NCBI RefSeq assembly: GCF_900460315.1
Contig: NZ_UHIO01000001.1
Span: forward strand, 458,001 to 522,000
DNA: 64,000 bases
Reading direction: 5' to 3'
Source of the DNA: Veillonella criceti
GTDB taxonomy: Bacteria > Bacillota > Negativicutes > Veillonellales > Veillonellaceae
Shown piece by piece: positions 1-9,216 of the stretch. Position numbers and translations under genes: made by a program. The notes under the pieces were generated by a model that saw nothing but the letters and a program-made list of their open reading frames with translations, did no database searches and was not told where the DNA came from. Each line of letters starts with the position of its first letter. The stretch's first letter is position 1.

Positions 1-821
1 ATATCTAAATCTTCATCCGTTAGATGAACACCATGAGCCGCTACACAACCCGTATCAAACACACCTAAGTCATTAAAGTGTGCAATTGGCGTTTTACCAG
101 TTGCTTTAACAACATTTTCTACTTCCCCTTTGGTTTCACAAAGATGAATGTGTATTTGTGCACCAATGTCATGACTCAAATCCATTACTTTACGCATATA
201 ATCATCTGGACAAGTATAAGGTGCATGAGGTCCTAACATAACTTTAATTCGCTCATGATCAAAGCCATGCCAATGTTCAAATAATTCTCGACTTTCTACT
301 AAGGCCTGTTCAGCGGTGGGCGCTATCCCAGCCATCCCACGGGATAAAACAGCACGAATCCCCGTTTCTTTTACTACTTTAGCTGTATCTTCCATAAAGA
401 AATACATATCACTAAAGCATGTAGTCCCACTACGGAACATTTCAGCGACGCCAAGACGAGTTCCCACTTCCACCAAATCATTAGTCAATTTAGCTTCAGC
501 TGGCCAGATTTCATTTTGAAGCCAATCCATTAGCTCCAAATCGTCAGCATAATTGCGAAATAACCCCATAGCAATATGCGTATGAGTATTAATTAAACCT
601 GGGGCTGCTACTCGGCCATTACCATCTAATATGTAGGCTGCATTACCGCATTCTTTAGTAATGAGTTCCTGACCAAATGGTGTTTTACTTTCTTCCTCTG
701 TCAAAATTTTATTAATATAGCCATCTTTGATAATCAATGTTACATTACGTAACATATCTTTGCCAGATTCAGCAGATTCTCCTGTAATACAATCTATATT
801 GCGAATTACAATATCAGCCAT
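1..821 (-). CDS. mtaD: MTA/SAH deaminase (amidohydrolase), C-terminus cut by window edge
   Basis: This is a partial gene: the first 273 codons are in the window and the 3' end lies beyond base 1. The product reads as a zinc amidohydrolase of the 5-methylthioadenosine/S-adenosylhomocysteine deaminase family. The metal motif NTHTHIAM (His80, His82) is present, followed by GPHAPYTC, a histidine in IHIHLCET and the segment AAHGVHL. The family deaminates MTA or SAH to the inosyl forms. The start is ATG at 821, preceded by AAGGAG. It is the last visible gene of a cluster with mtnP, mtnA and ahcY, which supports a role in clearing by-products of SAM use. Some relatives act on other purine-type substrates, so the exact substrate is inferred from context. 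Confidence 0.85.
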   Translation of the reverse strand, partial: MADIVIRNIDCITGESAESGKDMLRNVTLIIKDGYINKILTEEESKTPFGQELITKECGNAAYILDGNGRVAAPGLINTHTHIAMGLFRNYADDLELMDWLQNEIWPAEAKLTNDLVEVGTRLGVAEMFRSGTTCFSDMYFFMEDTAKVVKETGIRAVLSRGMAGIAPTAEQALVESRELFEHWHGFDHERIKVMLGPHAPYTCPDDYMRKVMDLSHDIGAQIHIHLCETKGEVENVVKATGKTPIAHFNDLGVFDTGCVAAHGVHLTDEDLD

Positions 822-943
822 TATTATCTCCTTATTATGATTTACTGTATGTGGTTCTAATTTATTAAGTGATTCAGTTCTAATCTATATTTCCTATTAT
901 ATTTTTATTCTACTTTACTTTAAGGCATTTAACTTGCTATATT

Positions 944-2188
944 CTACTGTACTTTATGTAAGTAATCATATTGTTCCTGAGTTAATGCATCAATATCGTA
1001 CCCCATAGAATTAAGTTTTACTTTAGCGATACGTACATCTAATTCATGAGGTAAAATATGAACTGTACTTTCCATAGTCGTACCATGATCAAGTAGGTAT
1101 TCAGCAGCCAATGCTTGCATAGCAAAGGATAAGTCCATAATTTCGGCAGGATGTCCATCACCAGCGGCTAAATTAACAAGACGACCGCCGGCTAACAAGT
1201 ATAAAGTCCGGCCATCAGCTAATGTGTAACCTTCAATATTTTTACGAACATTTTTATGAGAAACTGCCATATCCGCTAGTTCGACCCCATTGACTTCACA
1301 ATCAAAATGGCCAGCATTACACATAATCGCTTTGTCTTTCATTACTTCATAGTGCTCTTTGCGAATCACATCTTTACAACCAGTTACGGTAATAAAAATA
1401 TCACCAATTGGCGCAGCTTCAATCATAGGCATAACTTTAAAACCATCAAAAACTGCTTCAATCGCTTTAATAGGGTCTACTTCGGTAACAATAACATGGG
1501 CCCCAAGACCTTTAGCACGCATAGCTACCCCTTTACCACACCAGCCATAACCAGCAACAACTACGTTTTTACCAGTTACAGTTAAATTAGTGGTGCGCAT
1601 AATGCCATCCCATACGGATTGTCCCGTCCCGTACCGATTATCAAAAAGATATTTACAATAGGAATCATTCACCGCAATCATTGGGAACGTTAATTTATGT
1701 TCATTAGCCAACGCATGTAAACGATGTACCCCTGTGGTTGTTTCTTCAGAGCCGCCAATAAGACGTTCTTTAGCATCTGTACGAGTGGTATGTAATAAAT
1801 TAACAAGATCGCCCCCATCATCAATGATAATATGAGGTTTATGATCTAGCGCTTTATTCAAAAACATAAAGTATTCGTCTTCAGTGCAATCATGCCATGC
1901 ATATACAGTAAGTCCCATATCTACTAAGGCTGCTGCCACATCATCTTGAGTAGATAAAGGATTAGAGCCTGTAACAATTACATCAGCACCAGCTTCTTTT
2001 AATACCGTGGATAAATATGCCGTCTTAGCTTCTAAATGAACACTGACTACCACGGTTTTACCTTCAAATTTATGACTGGCTTTAAACTCTTCTCGTAAAC
2101 TATTAAGAGCGGGCATAAAATTAGATACCCATTCAATTTTTTTACGACCTTCTGGTGCTAATTTAATATCTCTAATTAATGATTCCAT
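944..2188 (-). CDS. ahcY: Adenosylhomocysteinase (SAH hydrolase)
   Basis: The enzyme cleaves S-adenosylhomocysteine reversibly to adenosine and homocysteine with bound NAD, relieving product inhibition of methyltransferases. The 414-residue product contains VHLEAKTAYL near the N-terminus, the substrate segment NDSYCKYLFDNRYGTGQS, the NAD fold VVAGYGWCGKGVAMRAKG, and NAGHFDCEV. The length fits the shorter bacterial/archaeal form, which lacks the internal insertion of roughly 40 residues seen in eukaryotic and many proteobacterial enzymes. The ATG at 2188 follows an AAGAGG ribosome site. It lies between mtnA and mtaD on the same strand and is probably co-transcribed with them. Confidence 0.95.
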   Translation of the reverse strand: MESLIRDIKLAPEGRKKIEWVSNFMPALNSLREEFKASHKFEGKTVVVSVHLEAKTAYLSTVLKEAGADVIVTGSNPLSTQDDVAAALVDMGLTVYAWHDCTEDEYFMFLNKALDHKPHIIIDDGGDLVNLLHTTRTDAKERLIGGSEETTTGVHRLHALANEHKLTFPMIAVNDSYCKYLFDNRYGTGQSVWDGIMRTTNLTVTGKNVVVAGYGWCGKGVAMRAKGLGAHVIVTEVDPIKAIEAVFDGFKVMPMIEAAPIGDIFITVTGCKDVIRKEHYEVMKDKAIMCNAGHFDCEVNGVELADMAVSHKNVRKNIEGYTLADGRTLYLLAGGRLVNLAAGDGHPAEIMDLSFAMQALAAEYLLDHGTTMESTVHILPHELDVRIAKVKLNSMGYDIDALTQEQYDYLHKVQ

Positions 2189-2287
2189 TCTAAACCTCTT
2201 CTTTCAAACTGTATTATTTGGGTTACATTGAAATTCAACTAACGCTATGAATTTTAATAATATGATATGAGTATTATCATAGATAGA

Positions 2288-3391
2288 CTATTTAATAATT
2301 TTTTTAGCCATATCAGCGATAGACTTATTATACGGTGCTGTCAATACACCTTCTTCTGTAATAATAGCACTTACTAACTCATGAGGAGTCACATCAAATG
2401 CAGGATTTAACACTTCAATATCAGTAGGCGCTGTAGGAATTCCTCCAAAACACAAAACTTCTTCAGGACTGCGCATTTCAATTGGAATATCGGATCCTTT
2501 TTGTAACGTAAAATCAAACGTACTGTAAGGTGCCGCTACATAAAATGGAATATTATGAGCCTTAGCTGCTAAGGCCACACCATAGGTACCAATTTTATTG
2601 GCTACATCCCCCTCTGTCGTAATCCGATCAGCACCAACAATAACAGCATCAATAAGTCCTTGTTGCATAGCATAAGCAGCCATATTATCAGTTAGTAACG
2701 TAACGGGAATACCATCATGATGAAGCTCAAAAGCTGTTAAGCGAGCCCCTTGTAATAAAGGACGAGTTTCATCGGCATATACTCGTTCTAATTGGCCCTG
2801 ACTATATAATTCACGAACCACACCAAGCGCTGTACCTAGGCCTGCCGTTGCTAAGGCGCCTGCATTACAATGGGTCAAAATACGAATGCCTTTTTTACCT
2901 TCAAATAACGTAGCACCAGCTTTAGCCATAGCTTCATTTAAGCGTTGATCTTCTAAGTCAATCGCTTTAGCTTCAGCTTCAATCAGTGGTAACGCAGCCA
3001 CCATAGTATCACAAGGAAATACAATATTCGTCACAATGCGATCAATAGCCCAAGCCAAATTAATAGCTGTTGGTCGAGTTTCTTTTAATATATTAGCAAA
3101 TTCTAAGAAATTTGCCCGCTGTGTTACTTCATCAGGTGCTGATGCAATAGCTTCACGAGCAGCCAAAATTAAACCGTAACCAGCAGCAACACCTATTGCT
3201 GGAGCGCCCCGAACACGTAACTTTTTAATAGCTTCTGCGACTTGTCGCCAATCAGTACAATCAATATATATTTCCTCTGTTGGCAATTGAGTCTGATCTA
3301 ATAAAATGAGCGATTCTCCATTCCAAGTAATACTTTTCATAGATTGACTTTTTAGTGTATTTAAGGAGCTAACTGCTTCTTGTAAACTCAT
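2288..3391 (-). CDS. mtnA: S-methyl-5-thioribose-1-phosphate isomerase
   Basis: The enzyme converts 5-methylthioribose-1-phosphate to methylthioribulose-1-phosphate in methionine salvage. The 367-residue protein has the eIF2B-like fold signatures RVRGAPAIGVAAGYG and HCNAGALATAG (catalytic Cys), then VGADRITTEGDVANKIGTY (catalytic Asp). The length is normal for the family. The ATG at 3391 follows AAGGAG and overlaps the mtnP stop by 4 bases, so the two are translationally coupled. The paralogous ribose-1,5-bisphosphate isomerase is an alternative annotation, but adjacency to mtnP strongly favours mtnA. Confidence 0.95.
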   Translation of the reverse strand: MSLQEAVSSLNTLKSQSMKSITWNGESLILLDQTQLPTEEIYIDCTDWRQVAEAIKKLRVRGAPAIGVAAGYGLILAAREAIASAPDEVTQRANFLEFANILKETRPTAINLAWAIDRIVTNIVFPCDTMVAALPLIEAEAKAIDLEDQRLNEAMAKAGATLFEGKKGIRILTHCNAGALATAGLGTALGVVRELYSQGQLERVYADETRPLLQGARLTAFELHHDGIPVTLLTDNMAAYAMQQGLIDAVIVGADRITTEGDVANKIGTYGVALAAKAHNIPFYVAAPYSTFDFTLQKGSDIPIEMRSPEEVLCFGGIPTAPTDIEVLNPAFDVTPHELVSAIITEEGVLTAPYNKSIADMAKKIIK

Positions 3392-4209
3392 AGTAAGTCT
3401 CCTTCTTTACCAAGAGCAGCTTTGAAACCACCATATTCAGCTAATCGATGATGACAAGGTAAATCTTGGTCTGGATCTAAACGTTCAATTGTTTCAAGAA
3501 TTAACGCTTTAAAATTATTAGACATCTCGGCCATAATATCAAGTACTTCTTGATGCGTTAATTCTGTTGGCGAAATACCGGCCGCATAATTCGTAACCAT
3601 AGAAATAGTAGCATAAGCAATTTCAGCTTCACCAGCTAATACTACTTCTGGTACATTAGTCATCCCCACCGTATCAGCCCCTAACATTTTGAACATCTTA
3701 ATCTCAGCAGGCGTTTCAAAACGAGGACCTTCAGTACATACATATGTACCGCCATTATGAAGTGTAATGTCAAGTTTTTTAGCAGCTTCTTCAATCACAG
3801 TACGCAAGGCTGGTGAATACGGATTACCGACCCCTAGATGGACTACTTTTTTACCATGGCCATCAAAGAACGTACTTACACGAGATTTTGTAAAATCTAA
3901 AAACTGGTCAACCAATACAAAATGACCAGGCCCAAAATCTTGATTTAAAGAACCTACTGCTGTTGTAGAAATTATCATGGTAACACCTAATTTTTTTAGG
4001 CCCCAAATATTAGCGCGATAATTAATTAAATGAGGCGGAATTGAATGTTTCATGCCATGACGAGCTAAAAACACCACTTGTTTACCTTTATAACTGCCTT
4101 GTGTATAAGCAATGTCCCCATATGGCGTGGACATGGTTTTCGCTTCAATATTTTCAAACATTGATGGATCATACACACCAGTACCACCAATTACTGCGAT
4201 TACACCCAT
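3388..4209 (-). CDS. mtnP: S-methyl-5'-thioadenosine phosphorylase
   Basis: The enzyme phosphorolyses MTA to adenine and methylthioribose-1-phosphate, the substrate of the next gene. Visible signatures are VIGGTGVYDPSMF at the N-terminus, LARHGMKHSIPPHLINYRAN, TEGPRFETPAEI and GMTNVPEVVLA. An open frame runs up to 4317, but the family N-terminus MGVIAVIGG and an AGAGGTGA ribosome site fix the start at ATG 4209, giving 273 residues. The extra upstream frame crosses a terminator-like hairpin and is not coding. Purine nucleoside phosphorylase activity on other nucleosides cannot be excluded, but linkage to mtnA supports MTA. Confidence 0.94.
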   Translation of the reverse strand: MGVIAVIGGTGVYDPSMFENIEAKTMSTPYGDIAYTQGSYKGKQVVFLARHGMKHSIPPHLINYRANIWGLKKLGVTMIISTTAVGSLNQDFGPGHFVLVDQFLDFTKSRVSTFFDGHGKKVVHLGVGNPYSPALRTVIEEAAKKLDITLHNGGTYVCTEGPRFETPAEIKMFKMLGADTVGMTNVPEVVLAGEAEIAYATISMVTNYAAGISPTELTHQEVLDIMAEMSNNFKALILETIERLDPDQDLPCHHRLAEYGGFKAALGKEGDLL

Positions 4210-4306
4210 TATAGTCACCTCTTTATAAATAATAAAATACAGTAAGTCACAAAATTGTGCACTATCACTATTTGCTATGCTAAAACACGAGTTAAATAAA
4301 AGAAAA

Positions 4307-4326
4307 CTCCAGAGCAAGCCCTGGAG
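4307..4326 (-). terminator. Strong terminator hairpin ahead of mtnP
   Basis: On the minus strand CTCCAGGGC pairs with GCTCTGGAG around a very short loop and is followed by TTTTCTTTT. It lies about 115 bases past the hslO stop and about 100 bases before the mtnP ATG. It may simply end the rib/hslO transcript. However, a promoter-like element and another hairpin sit just upstream of it, so it may instead be an attenuator for mtnP. Confidence 0.7.
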
Positions 4327-4334
4327 AATCCATA

Positions 4335-4396
4335 CCTTAGTTACTGCCCTAAGGCTCGTTTATTCTATTGTACCACATTATAAGTGATTGAGTTAA
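4335..4396 (-). promoter_or_regulatory. Possible promoter and 5' hairpin of an mtnP leader
   Basis: On the minus strand TTAACT (4391-4396) and TACAAT (4367-4372) are 18 bases apart and resemble a sigma-70 promoter. The predicted transcript starts close to a hairpin at 4335-4354 (CCTTAG, an 8-base loop, CTAAGG). The terminator hairpin at 4307-4326 follows directly. Bases CGAGCC at the predicted 5' end could pair with GGCTTG of the terminator, which would give an alternative fold. No known riboswitch family was recognised. Function is inference. Confidence 0.4.
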
Positions 4397-4441
4397 TCAT
4401 TTGTTTTTGCAAGGTCACCTAAGAGTTATCATAAAATTTGA

Positions 4442-5326
4442 TTAATTAAGTGGTCCTTGAGTAGCTTCATCAAACACTTTTTTTAACTCGTCACGACTAA
4501 AATGATATTTTTCATTACAATAATGACAAACTAATTCTGTAGTTTCATCTTTCAGCAATTCTTCTTTATCATGTGGCTGTAGTGTTGCTAAAATTTGTTC
4601 AAACCGTTCACGGCTACAAGTACAATTGAAACGAACTTCCCCTTCATATACTTGTTCTTTTGTTAACCCTGCCAGTACTTTATCTACTAAGCCTGCACCA
4701 TCAGGATGGGCTTCTAAATATTTAGAAATAGGGCCGAGCTCATTAATATTTGCCTCTACCTGTGCTAACGCTTCATCAGTAGCATCTGGCAAGGCTTGTA
4801 CCAAAAATCCACCGGCTGCTTTAGTCGTTTGATCTGTATTAACCAAAACCCCTAAACTAATCGTAGCTGGAATTTGTTCTGATGTATATAAATAATACGC
4901 TAAATCTTCAGCCACTTCACCAGACTGCATAGGGCTTTGAGAGGTATAATCTTGACGTAGCTTAGTGAAACGAGTAACCTGCACTTCACCATCATGACCA
5001 ACAGCCGCTCCTACATCCAATTTACCTTCATATTTAAGCGGTACTTCCACATGGGGATTATCTACATAGCCACGCACTGTATTATCACTAAACGCGTCTA
5101 CATGAACAACGCCTAAGGGACCTTTACCATTTAAACGTAAACTAACATTTTCTTCATTTTTAAAGTCACCAGCCATTAAAAGAGCGCCTGTCATAGTACG
5201 TCCTAAAGCTGCCGTAGCAACAGGGCTTAAGTCATGACGCACTCTAGCTTCTTCGACTGTATCAGTTGTAACAGCAAAAGCCAAGCGAACCCCCTCTTTG
5301 GTGGTATAACGACGAATCATATCCAT
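4442..5326 (-). CDS. hslO: Redox-regulated chaperone Hsp33
   Basis: Hsp33 is a cytosolic holdase activated by oxidation and unfolding. The 294-residue product has the usual N-terminal domain (LSPVATAALGRTMTGALLM) and the C-terminal zinc switch with Cys235 and Cys237 (CTC) and Cys267 and Cys270 (CHYC). All four zinc ligands are present, so the redox switch appears intact. It follows ribH on the same strand with a 39-base gap, so it may be read through from the riboflavin operon. The ATG at 5326 has AAGGAAG upstream; a second ATG two codons later is a minor alternative. Confidence 0.95.
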   Translation of the reverse strand: MDMIRRYTTKEGVRLAFAVTTDTVEEARVRHDLSPVATAALGRTMTGALLMAGDFKNEENVSLRLNGKGPLGVVHVDAFSDNTVRGYVDNPHVEVPLKYEGKLDVGAAVGHDGEVQVTRFTKLRQDYTSQSPMQSGEVAEDLAYYLYTSEQIPATISLGVLVNTDQTTKAAGGFLVQALPDATDEALAQVEANINELGPISKYLEAHPDGAGLVDKVLAGLTKEQVYEGEVRFNCTCSRERFEQILATLQPHDKEELLKDETTELVCHYCNEKYHFSRDELKKVFDEATQGPLN

Positions 5327-5365
5327 ATAAATATTACTTCCTTCAATTTATTTTTATTTAGTCTC

Positions 5366-5824
5366 TTAAATTTGTTCTAACAAGTTAACCATTTCAATAG
5401 CGCCCATAGCACAATCAAAGCCTTTATTACCGGCTTTAGTGCCAGCGCGTTCAATAGCTTGTTCAATATTTTCAGTTGTTAAAACACCAAACATAACAGG
5501 CACTCCTGTTTCAAGGCTAATATGAGCGATACCTTTAGACACTTCACTACATACATAATCATAGTGAGTCGTAGAGCCACGAATTACAGCGCCTACACAA
5601 ATAATCGCATCATATTTACCACTAAGTGCTGCTTTTTTAGCTACTACAGGAATTTCAAACGCCCCTGGAACCCAAATAGTATTAATATCCTCCTCTTTTA
5701 CATCATGACGAAGTAATGCATCCATAGCTCCGCCAATTAATTTAGATGTAATAAATTCGTTGAAACGAGAACCAATAATAGCAAAGCGTTTACCTGTGCC
5801 TAACAATTTACCTTCTGTAATCAT
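5366..5824 (-). CDS. ribH: 6,7-dimethyl-8-ribityllumazine synthase
   Basis: The enzyme condenses the ribityl-aminouracil intermediate with dihydroxybutanone phosphate in the penultimate step of riboflavin synthesis. The 152-residue protein is normal in length and shows [45 protein letters not shown] and the C-terminal region [24 protein letters not shown], quoted here in pieces from one helix pair. The start at 5824 follows AGGAGG. It is the last rib gene of the operon; ribBA lies 108 bases upstream across a T-rich gap. Confidence 0.96.
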   Translation of the reverse strand: MITEGKLLGTGKRFAIIGSRFNEFITSKLIGGAMDALLRHDVKEEDINTIWVPGAFEIPVVAKKAALSGKYDAIICVGAVIRGSTTHYDYVCSEVSKGIAHISLETGVPVMFGVLTTENIEQAIERAGTKAGNKGFDCAMGAIEMVNLLEQI

Positions 5825-5932
5825 TTGAAATACCTCCTGTATATATATCTTCTTATTATCTTTCTTTACTAGCTTCTTTTACTGTCTTTTACAGTTATTT
5901 TTTTACTATTTTTTACAGTTATACTGATTTTA

Positions 5933-7129
5933 TTATAGCAAATGACCCATTTTTTCTTTTTTAGTTTTTAAATAACCTGCATTAACATTGTTAGCTTTAA
6001 CAATAACAGGCACACGCTTTTTAACTTCAATGCCCCAATGTTCCAAACTTTCTCGCTTTAACGGATTATTCGTTAATAAATCAACGCTTTTAATACCTAA
6101 GAAGCGAATAATTTGAGCCGCCAAGGAATATTCACGCATATCTGGTGGGAACCCGAGTTTTACATTTGCTTCCACTGTGTCGAGTCCTTTTTCTTGAAGC
6201 GCATAGGCTTTAATTTTATTGGTTAATCCAATGCCACGGCCTTCTTGGCGCATATACACAACTACACCACGACCTTTTTCTTCAATAGTACGTAAAGCAT
6301 TGTGAAGCTGTTCGCCACAATCACAACGTTTAGAACTAAATACATCACCCGTTAAACATTCTGAGTGAACCCGTACCAACACGTCTTCCTGACCCTTTAT
6401 ATCGCCTTTTACAATAGCTAAGTGTTCTTTATGATCCAAGTAATTTTTGAATACAAAGATTTTAAAATCGCCAAATTCGGTTGGTAAATGAGATTCCGCC
6501 GCTAATGTAATAATTGGCTCATGTAATTTACGATATTCAATCAATTCAGCAACAGATGCGATTTTTAAATCATGTTTTTTTGCGAACTCGAGTAAATCAT
6601 CAAGACGGGCCATACTGCCATCATCTTTTGTAATTTCACAAATAACCGAAGCTTCTTTAAGGCCTGCTAAACGGCACAAATCGATAGACGCTTCTGTATG
6701 ACCTTGGCGTACCAAGACACCGCCCTCTTTATATTGAAGTGGAAATACATGCCCAGGACGGCGGAAGTCATCAGGACGAGCATTACCTTCAACTAAAGCA
6801 CGAATGGTAAGCGCTCGCTCATAAGGTGATACACCCGTAGTCGTATCTACATGGTCAACAGACACAGTAAATGCTGTTTCATGATTGTCAGTATTCTTAG
6901 TTACCATTTGTGGAATCTGCAATCGATCTAAATCTTCTTTTCTCATAGGCGTACAAACAATACCACGCGCTTCTTTGACCATAAAATTGATATTTTCCAT
7001 CGTAGCAAATTCAGCGGCTACCATTAAGTCGCCTTCATTTTCACGCTTTTCATCATCTACGATAACAACAGGTTTGCCAATTTTAATATCTGCTAACACT
7101 TCATCAATTGTATTTAACGTTCTTGTCAT
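5933..7129 (-). CDS. ribBA: Bifunctional DHBP synthase / GTP cyclohydrolase II
   Basis: This fusion makes both precursors of riboflavin. The N-terminal half (about residues 1-200) is the 3,4-dihydroxy-2-butanone-4-phosphate synthase, with DDEKRENEGDL, RPGHVFPL and GHTEASIDLC. The C-terminal half is GTP cyclohydrolase II, with HSECLTGDVF and SKRCDCGEQL (zinc cysteines) and RQEGRGIGLTNKI. Key residues of both domains are visible, so both activities are likely. At 398 residues it is typical for RibBA. The ATG at 7129 follows AAGGAG. It lies between ribE and ribH. Confidence 0.96.
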   Translation of the reverse strand: MTRTLNTIDEVLADIKIGKPVVIVDDEKRENEGDLMVAAEFATMENINFMVKEARGIVCTPMRKEDLDRLQIPQMVTKNTDNHETAFTVSVDHVDTTTGVSPYERALTIRALVEGNARPDDFRRPGHVFPLQYKEGGVLVRQGHTEASIDLCRLAGLKEASVICEITKDDGSMARLDDLLEFAKKHDLKIASVAELIEYRKLHEPIITLAAESHLPTEFGDFKIFVFKNYLDHKEHLAIVKGDIKGQEDVLVRVHSECLTGDVFSSKRCDCGEQLHNALRTIEEKGRGVVVYMRQEGRGIGLTNKIKAYALQEKGLDTVEANVKLGFPPDMREYSLAAQIIRFLGIKSVDLLTNNPLKRESLEHWGIEVKKRVPVIVKANNVNAGYLKTKKEKMGHLL

Positions 7130-7204
7130 AATAAATATCTCCTTATAGCCTTCAACTAAATGGGCTTATCTAATAACCTCTAATATATTGAGCCTACCTA
7201 ACCT

Positions 7205-7855
7205 TTATATAAATCCCTTCGAAGCTAACCAATCTTTGGAAAGCCCTTGACGGGGCGATTCCTCACGAGTCTGGTTCATAAAATGACGAATATAACGGCC
7301 TGCTATATCCGTTTCTAAATTAACTACCGTACCAACCGTAGCTTTCGCTAAAATTGTATTAGCAATCGTATGTGGAATGATAGAAATTTCAAAATAAGTA
7401 TCTTCTCGTTTAGAAACAGTTAAACTCGCACCATCTACCGCAATAGACCCTTTGTAAATAATATAGTCTAATACATCTGGTGTTGTTTCAATAGTAAAAA
7501 TAACTGAATTGTCTAACTTACGAATATTTCGAATTCGTCCTTGTCCATCTACGTGACCTGCTACCATATGTCCACCAAAACGTCCATCCGCTGCCATAGC
7601 TCGTTCTAAATTAACAGCTTGTCCTGATGAAACAGTAACCAAGGTCGTCATGTTCACCGTTTCAGGCATAACATCAGCTACAAATTGTCGCCCTGTAAAT
7701 GAGGTAACAGTTAAACAAACACCATTAACAGAAATTGAGCATCCAACTTCCATATCTTCAAAAATCTTCTGTCCTTCAATGGTAAGGCGCATAGCCTGAG
7801 CACTTCGTTGGGCACTTACTACTTTGCCTACTTCTTCAATAATTCCGGTGAACAT
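7205..7855 (-). CDS. ribE: Riboflavin synthase, alpha chain
   Basis: The enzyme dismutates two ribityllumazines into riboflavin. The 216-residue protein starts with the family hallmark MFTGIIEEVGKV and contains two lumazine-binding repeats, the first with VNGVCLTV and GHMVAGHVDG and the second with VDGASLTVS. The start at 7855 lies inside the 3' end of ribD (28-base overlap) with a strong GGGAGG site, which implies translational coupling. Confidence 0.96.
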   Translation of the reverse strand: MFTGIIEEVGKVVSAQRSAQAMRLTIEGQKIFEDMEVGCSISVNGVCLTVTSFTGRQFVADVMPETVNMTTLVTVSSGQAVNLERAMAADGRFGGHMVAGHVDGQGRIRNIRKLDNSVIFTIETTPDVLDYIIYKGSIAVDGASLTVSKREDTYFEISIIPHTIANTILAKATVGTVVNLETDIAGRYIRHFMNQTREESPRQGLSKDWLASKGFI

Positions 7856-9075
7856 TCAGTGCCCCTCCCTTCCATTACATACGATTCTAAACGAATATTA
7901 TTATCTAATATGGTGGCTGATTCAAAGCGTAGTTGTATACCATCCACTAATTGATCAATACCTTGACCAGTAACAGCACCTAAGGCCTCTTGACCACCAA
8001 TAATTGTATTACCAATATAAGTAACAATTTTATTAAACGCTTTCGCTTCGACAAAAGAAGCAATTACATGACTGCCACCTTCTACTAATACAGACGTAAA
8101 GCCAAGGTCACCTAATGTTTCTAAAATTTGGCCAATGTCAAGACCACTGTATGTAGCATCAACAGTTATTACCTTAGCCCCTTTATTTCTAAGGGCTTCA
8201 ACCGTCTCCGCTTCGCAAGCAGGACTCACAAAAATATATACATGTCGATTAGCCTGTTTAAATATATTAGCCTCTAAGGGCGTGCGGCCTAAACTATCTA
8301 AAACTACCACATCGGGCTGATGTAATGGTGTAGTATCAACAGAACTACTTTCTTTATTATCACTTGCTAAAGTTTCTATAGGCAAACGACAATTTAAGCT
8401 AGGATTATCGCTTAATATAGTACCAATACCTGTTAAAATTACATCATGAGTAGCGCGCAGTCGATGTCCATCTTGCCGAGCTGTTTCATTAGTAATCCAT
8501 TGTGAATGTCCTGTTCGAGTTGCAATTTTACCATCCAAAGACATGGCTGATTTCAATGTTACAAATGGTCGGCCTGTTTTGATATACGTTAAAAATCCTT
8601 CAATTAATTTAGCACACTCAGAAGTAAGTATACCTGTAGAAACTGTAATACCAGCCTCTCGTAACATTTCAATGCCTTTACCGCCCACAAGTGGATTCGG
8701 ATCAACTACCCCTATAACAACACGCTGAATCCCAGCTTCAATAACTCGTTTAGCACAAGGTGGCGTTTTACCATAATGAGCACAAGGCTCTAATGTTACA
8801 TACAAAGTTGCGCCTTTAGCTTCATCACCAGCTTGTTGCAACGCATTAACTTCTGCATGTGCTTCACCCGCCTTGTGATGAAAGCCTTCACCAATGATAT
8901 GTCCATCTTTAACAATCACAGCCCCCACCATTGGATTCGGATGCGTACGTCCCGTTGCTTTAGTTGCTAATTCCAAAGCCCGTGCCATAAAGCGTTCATC
9001 CAATGCACTTGTTGTGGCCTCAAATTCAACTGTATTTAATTGTTGCGTCGATTGGTTTGTTTGTTCATCTGCCAT
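7828..9075 (-). CDS. ribD: Bifunctional riboflavin deaminase/reductase RibD
   Basis: The N-terminal deaminase domain has the zinc motifs HAEVNAL and PCAHYGKTPPC. The C-terminal reductase domain begins around SAMSLDGKIAT and includes VLVEGGSHVIASF. Together they carry out the second and third steps of riboflavin synthesis. An open frame begins at 9093, but the ATG at 9075 (MADEQTNQ) has TTAGGAG eight bases upstream, while the ATG at 9093 lies in the T-tract of a terminator and lacks a ribosome site. The start is therefore set at 9075, giving 415 residues. It is the first structural gene behind the FMN riboswitch. Confidence 0.94.
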   Translation of the reverse strand: MADEQTNQSTQQLNTVEFEATTSALDERFMARALELATKATGRTHPNPMVGAVIVKDGHIIGEGFHHKAGEAHAEVNALQQAGDEAKGATLYVTLEPCAHYGKTPPCAKRVIEAGIQRVVIGVVDPNPLVGGKGIEMLREAGITVSTGILTSECAKLIEGFLTYIKTGRPFVTLKSAMSLDGKIATRTGHSQWITNETARQDGHRLRATHDVILTGIGTILSDNPSLNCRLPIETLASDNKESSSVDTTPLHQPDVVVLDSLGRTPLEANIFKQANRHVYIFVSPACEAETVEALRNKGAKVITVDATYSGLDIGQILETLGDLGFTSVLVEGGSHVIASFVEAKAFNKIVTYIGNTIIGGQEALGAVTGQGIDQLVDGIQLRFESATILDNNIRLESYVMEGRGTECSPELLKK

Positions 9076-9096
9076 ACTATGAACTCCTAACATAAA

Positions 9097-9120
9097 AGGG
9101 ACTATATATCTATAGTCCCT
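9097..9120 (-). terminator. Expression-platform terminator between FMN riboswitch and ribD
   Basis: On the minus strand AGGGACTATA and TATAGTCCCT form a 10-bp stem followed by TTTT, just ahead of the ribD ribosome site. It lies downstream of the FMN aptamer, so it is the likely intrinsic terminator that FMN binding favours. The mechanism is inferred from position and from other FMN riboswitches. Confidence 0.75.
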
Positions 9121-9216
9121 GAGTTGATTGCGTTATAAATTTCGCATTCGTAACAATTCTAAAAATAACCCTGTTTTTTGATTACTACCGTTACTGTTAG
9201 AAGGCGAACTCATACC

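Noticed and set aside
4248-4259. Short palindrome CACAAAATTGTG upstream of mtnP
   Set aside because: Only 5-base arms in AT-rich DNA; too weak to call an operator.
5825-5932. Possible terminator or repeat between ribBA and ribH
   Set aside because: Repeated TTTTACAGTTA-like tracts are visible but no stable hairpin with a T-run; probably just T-rich spacer.
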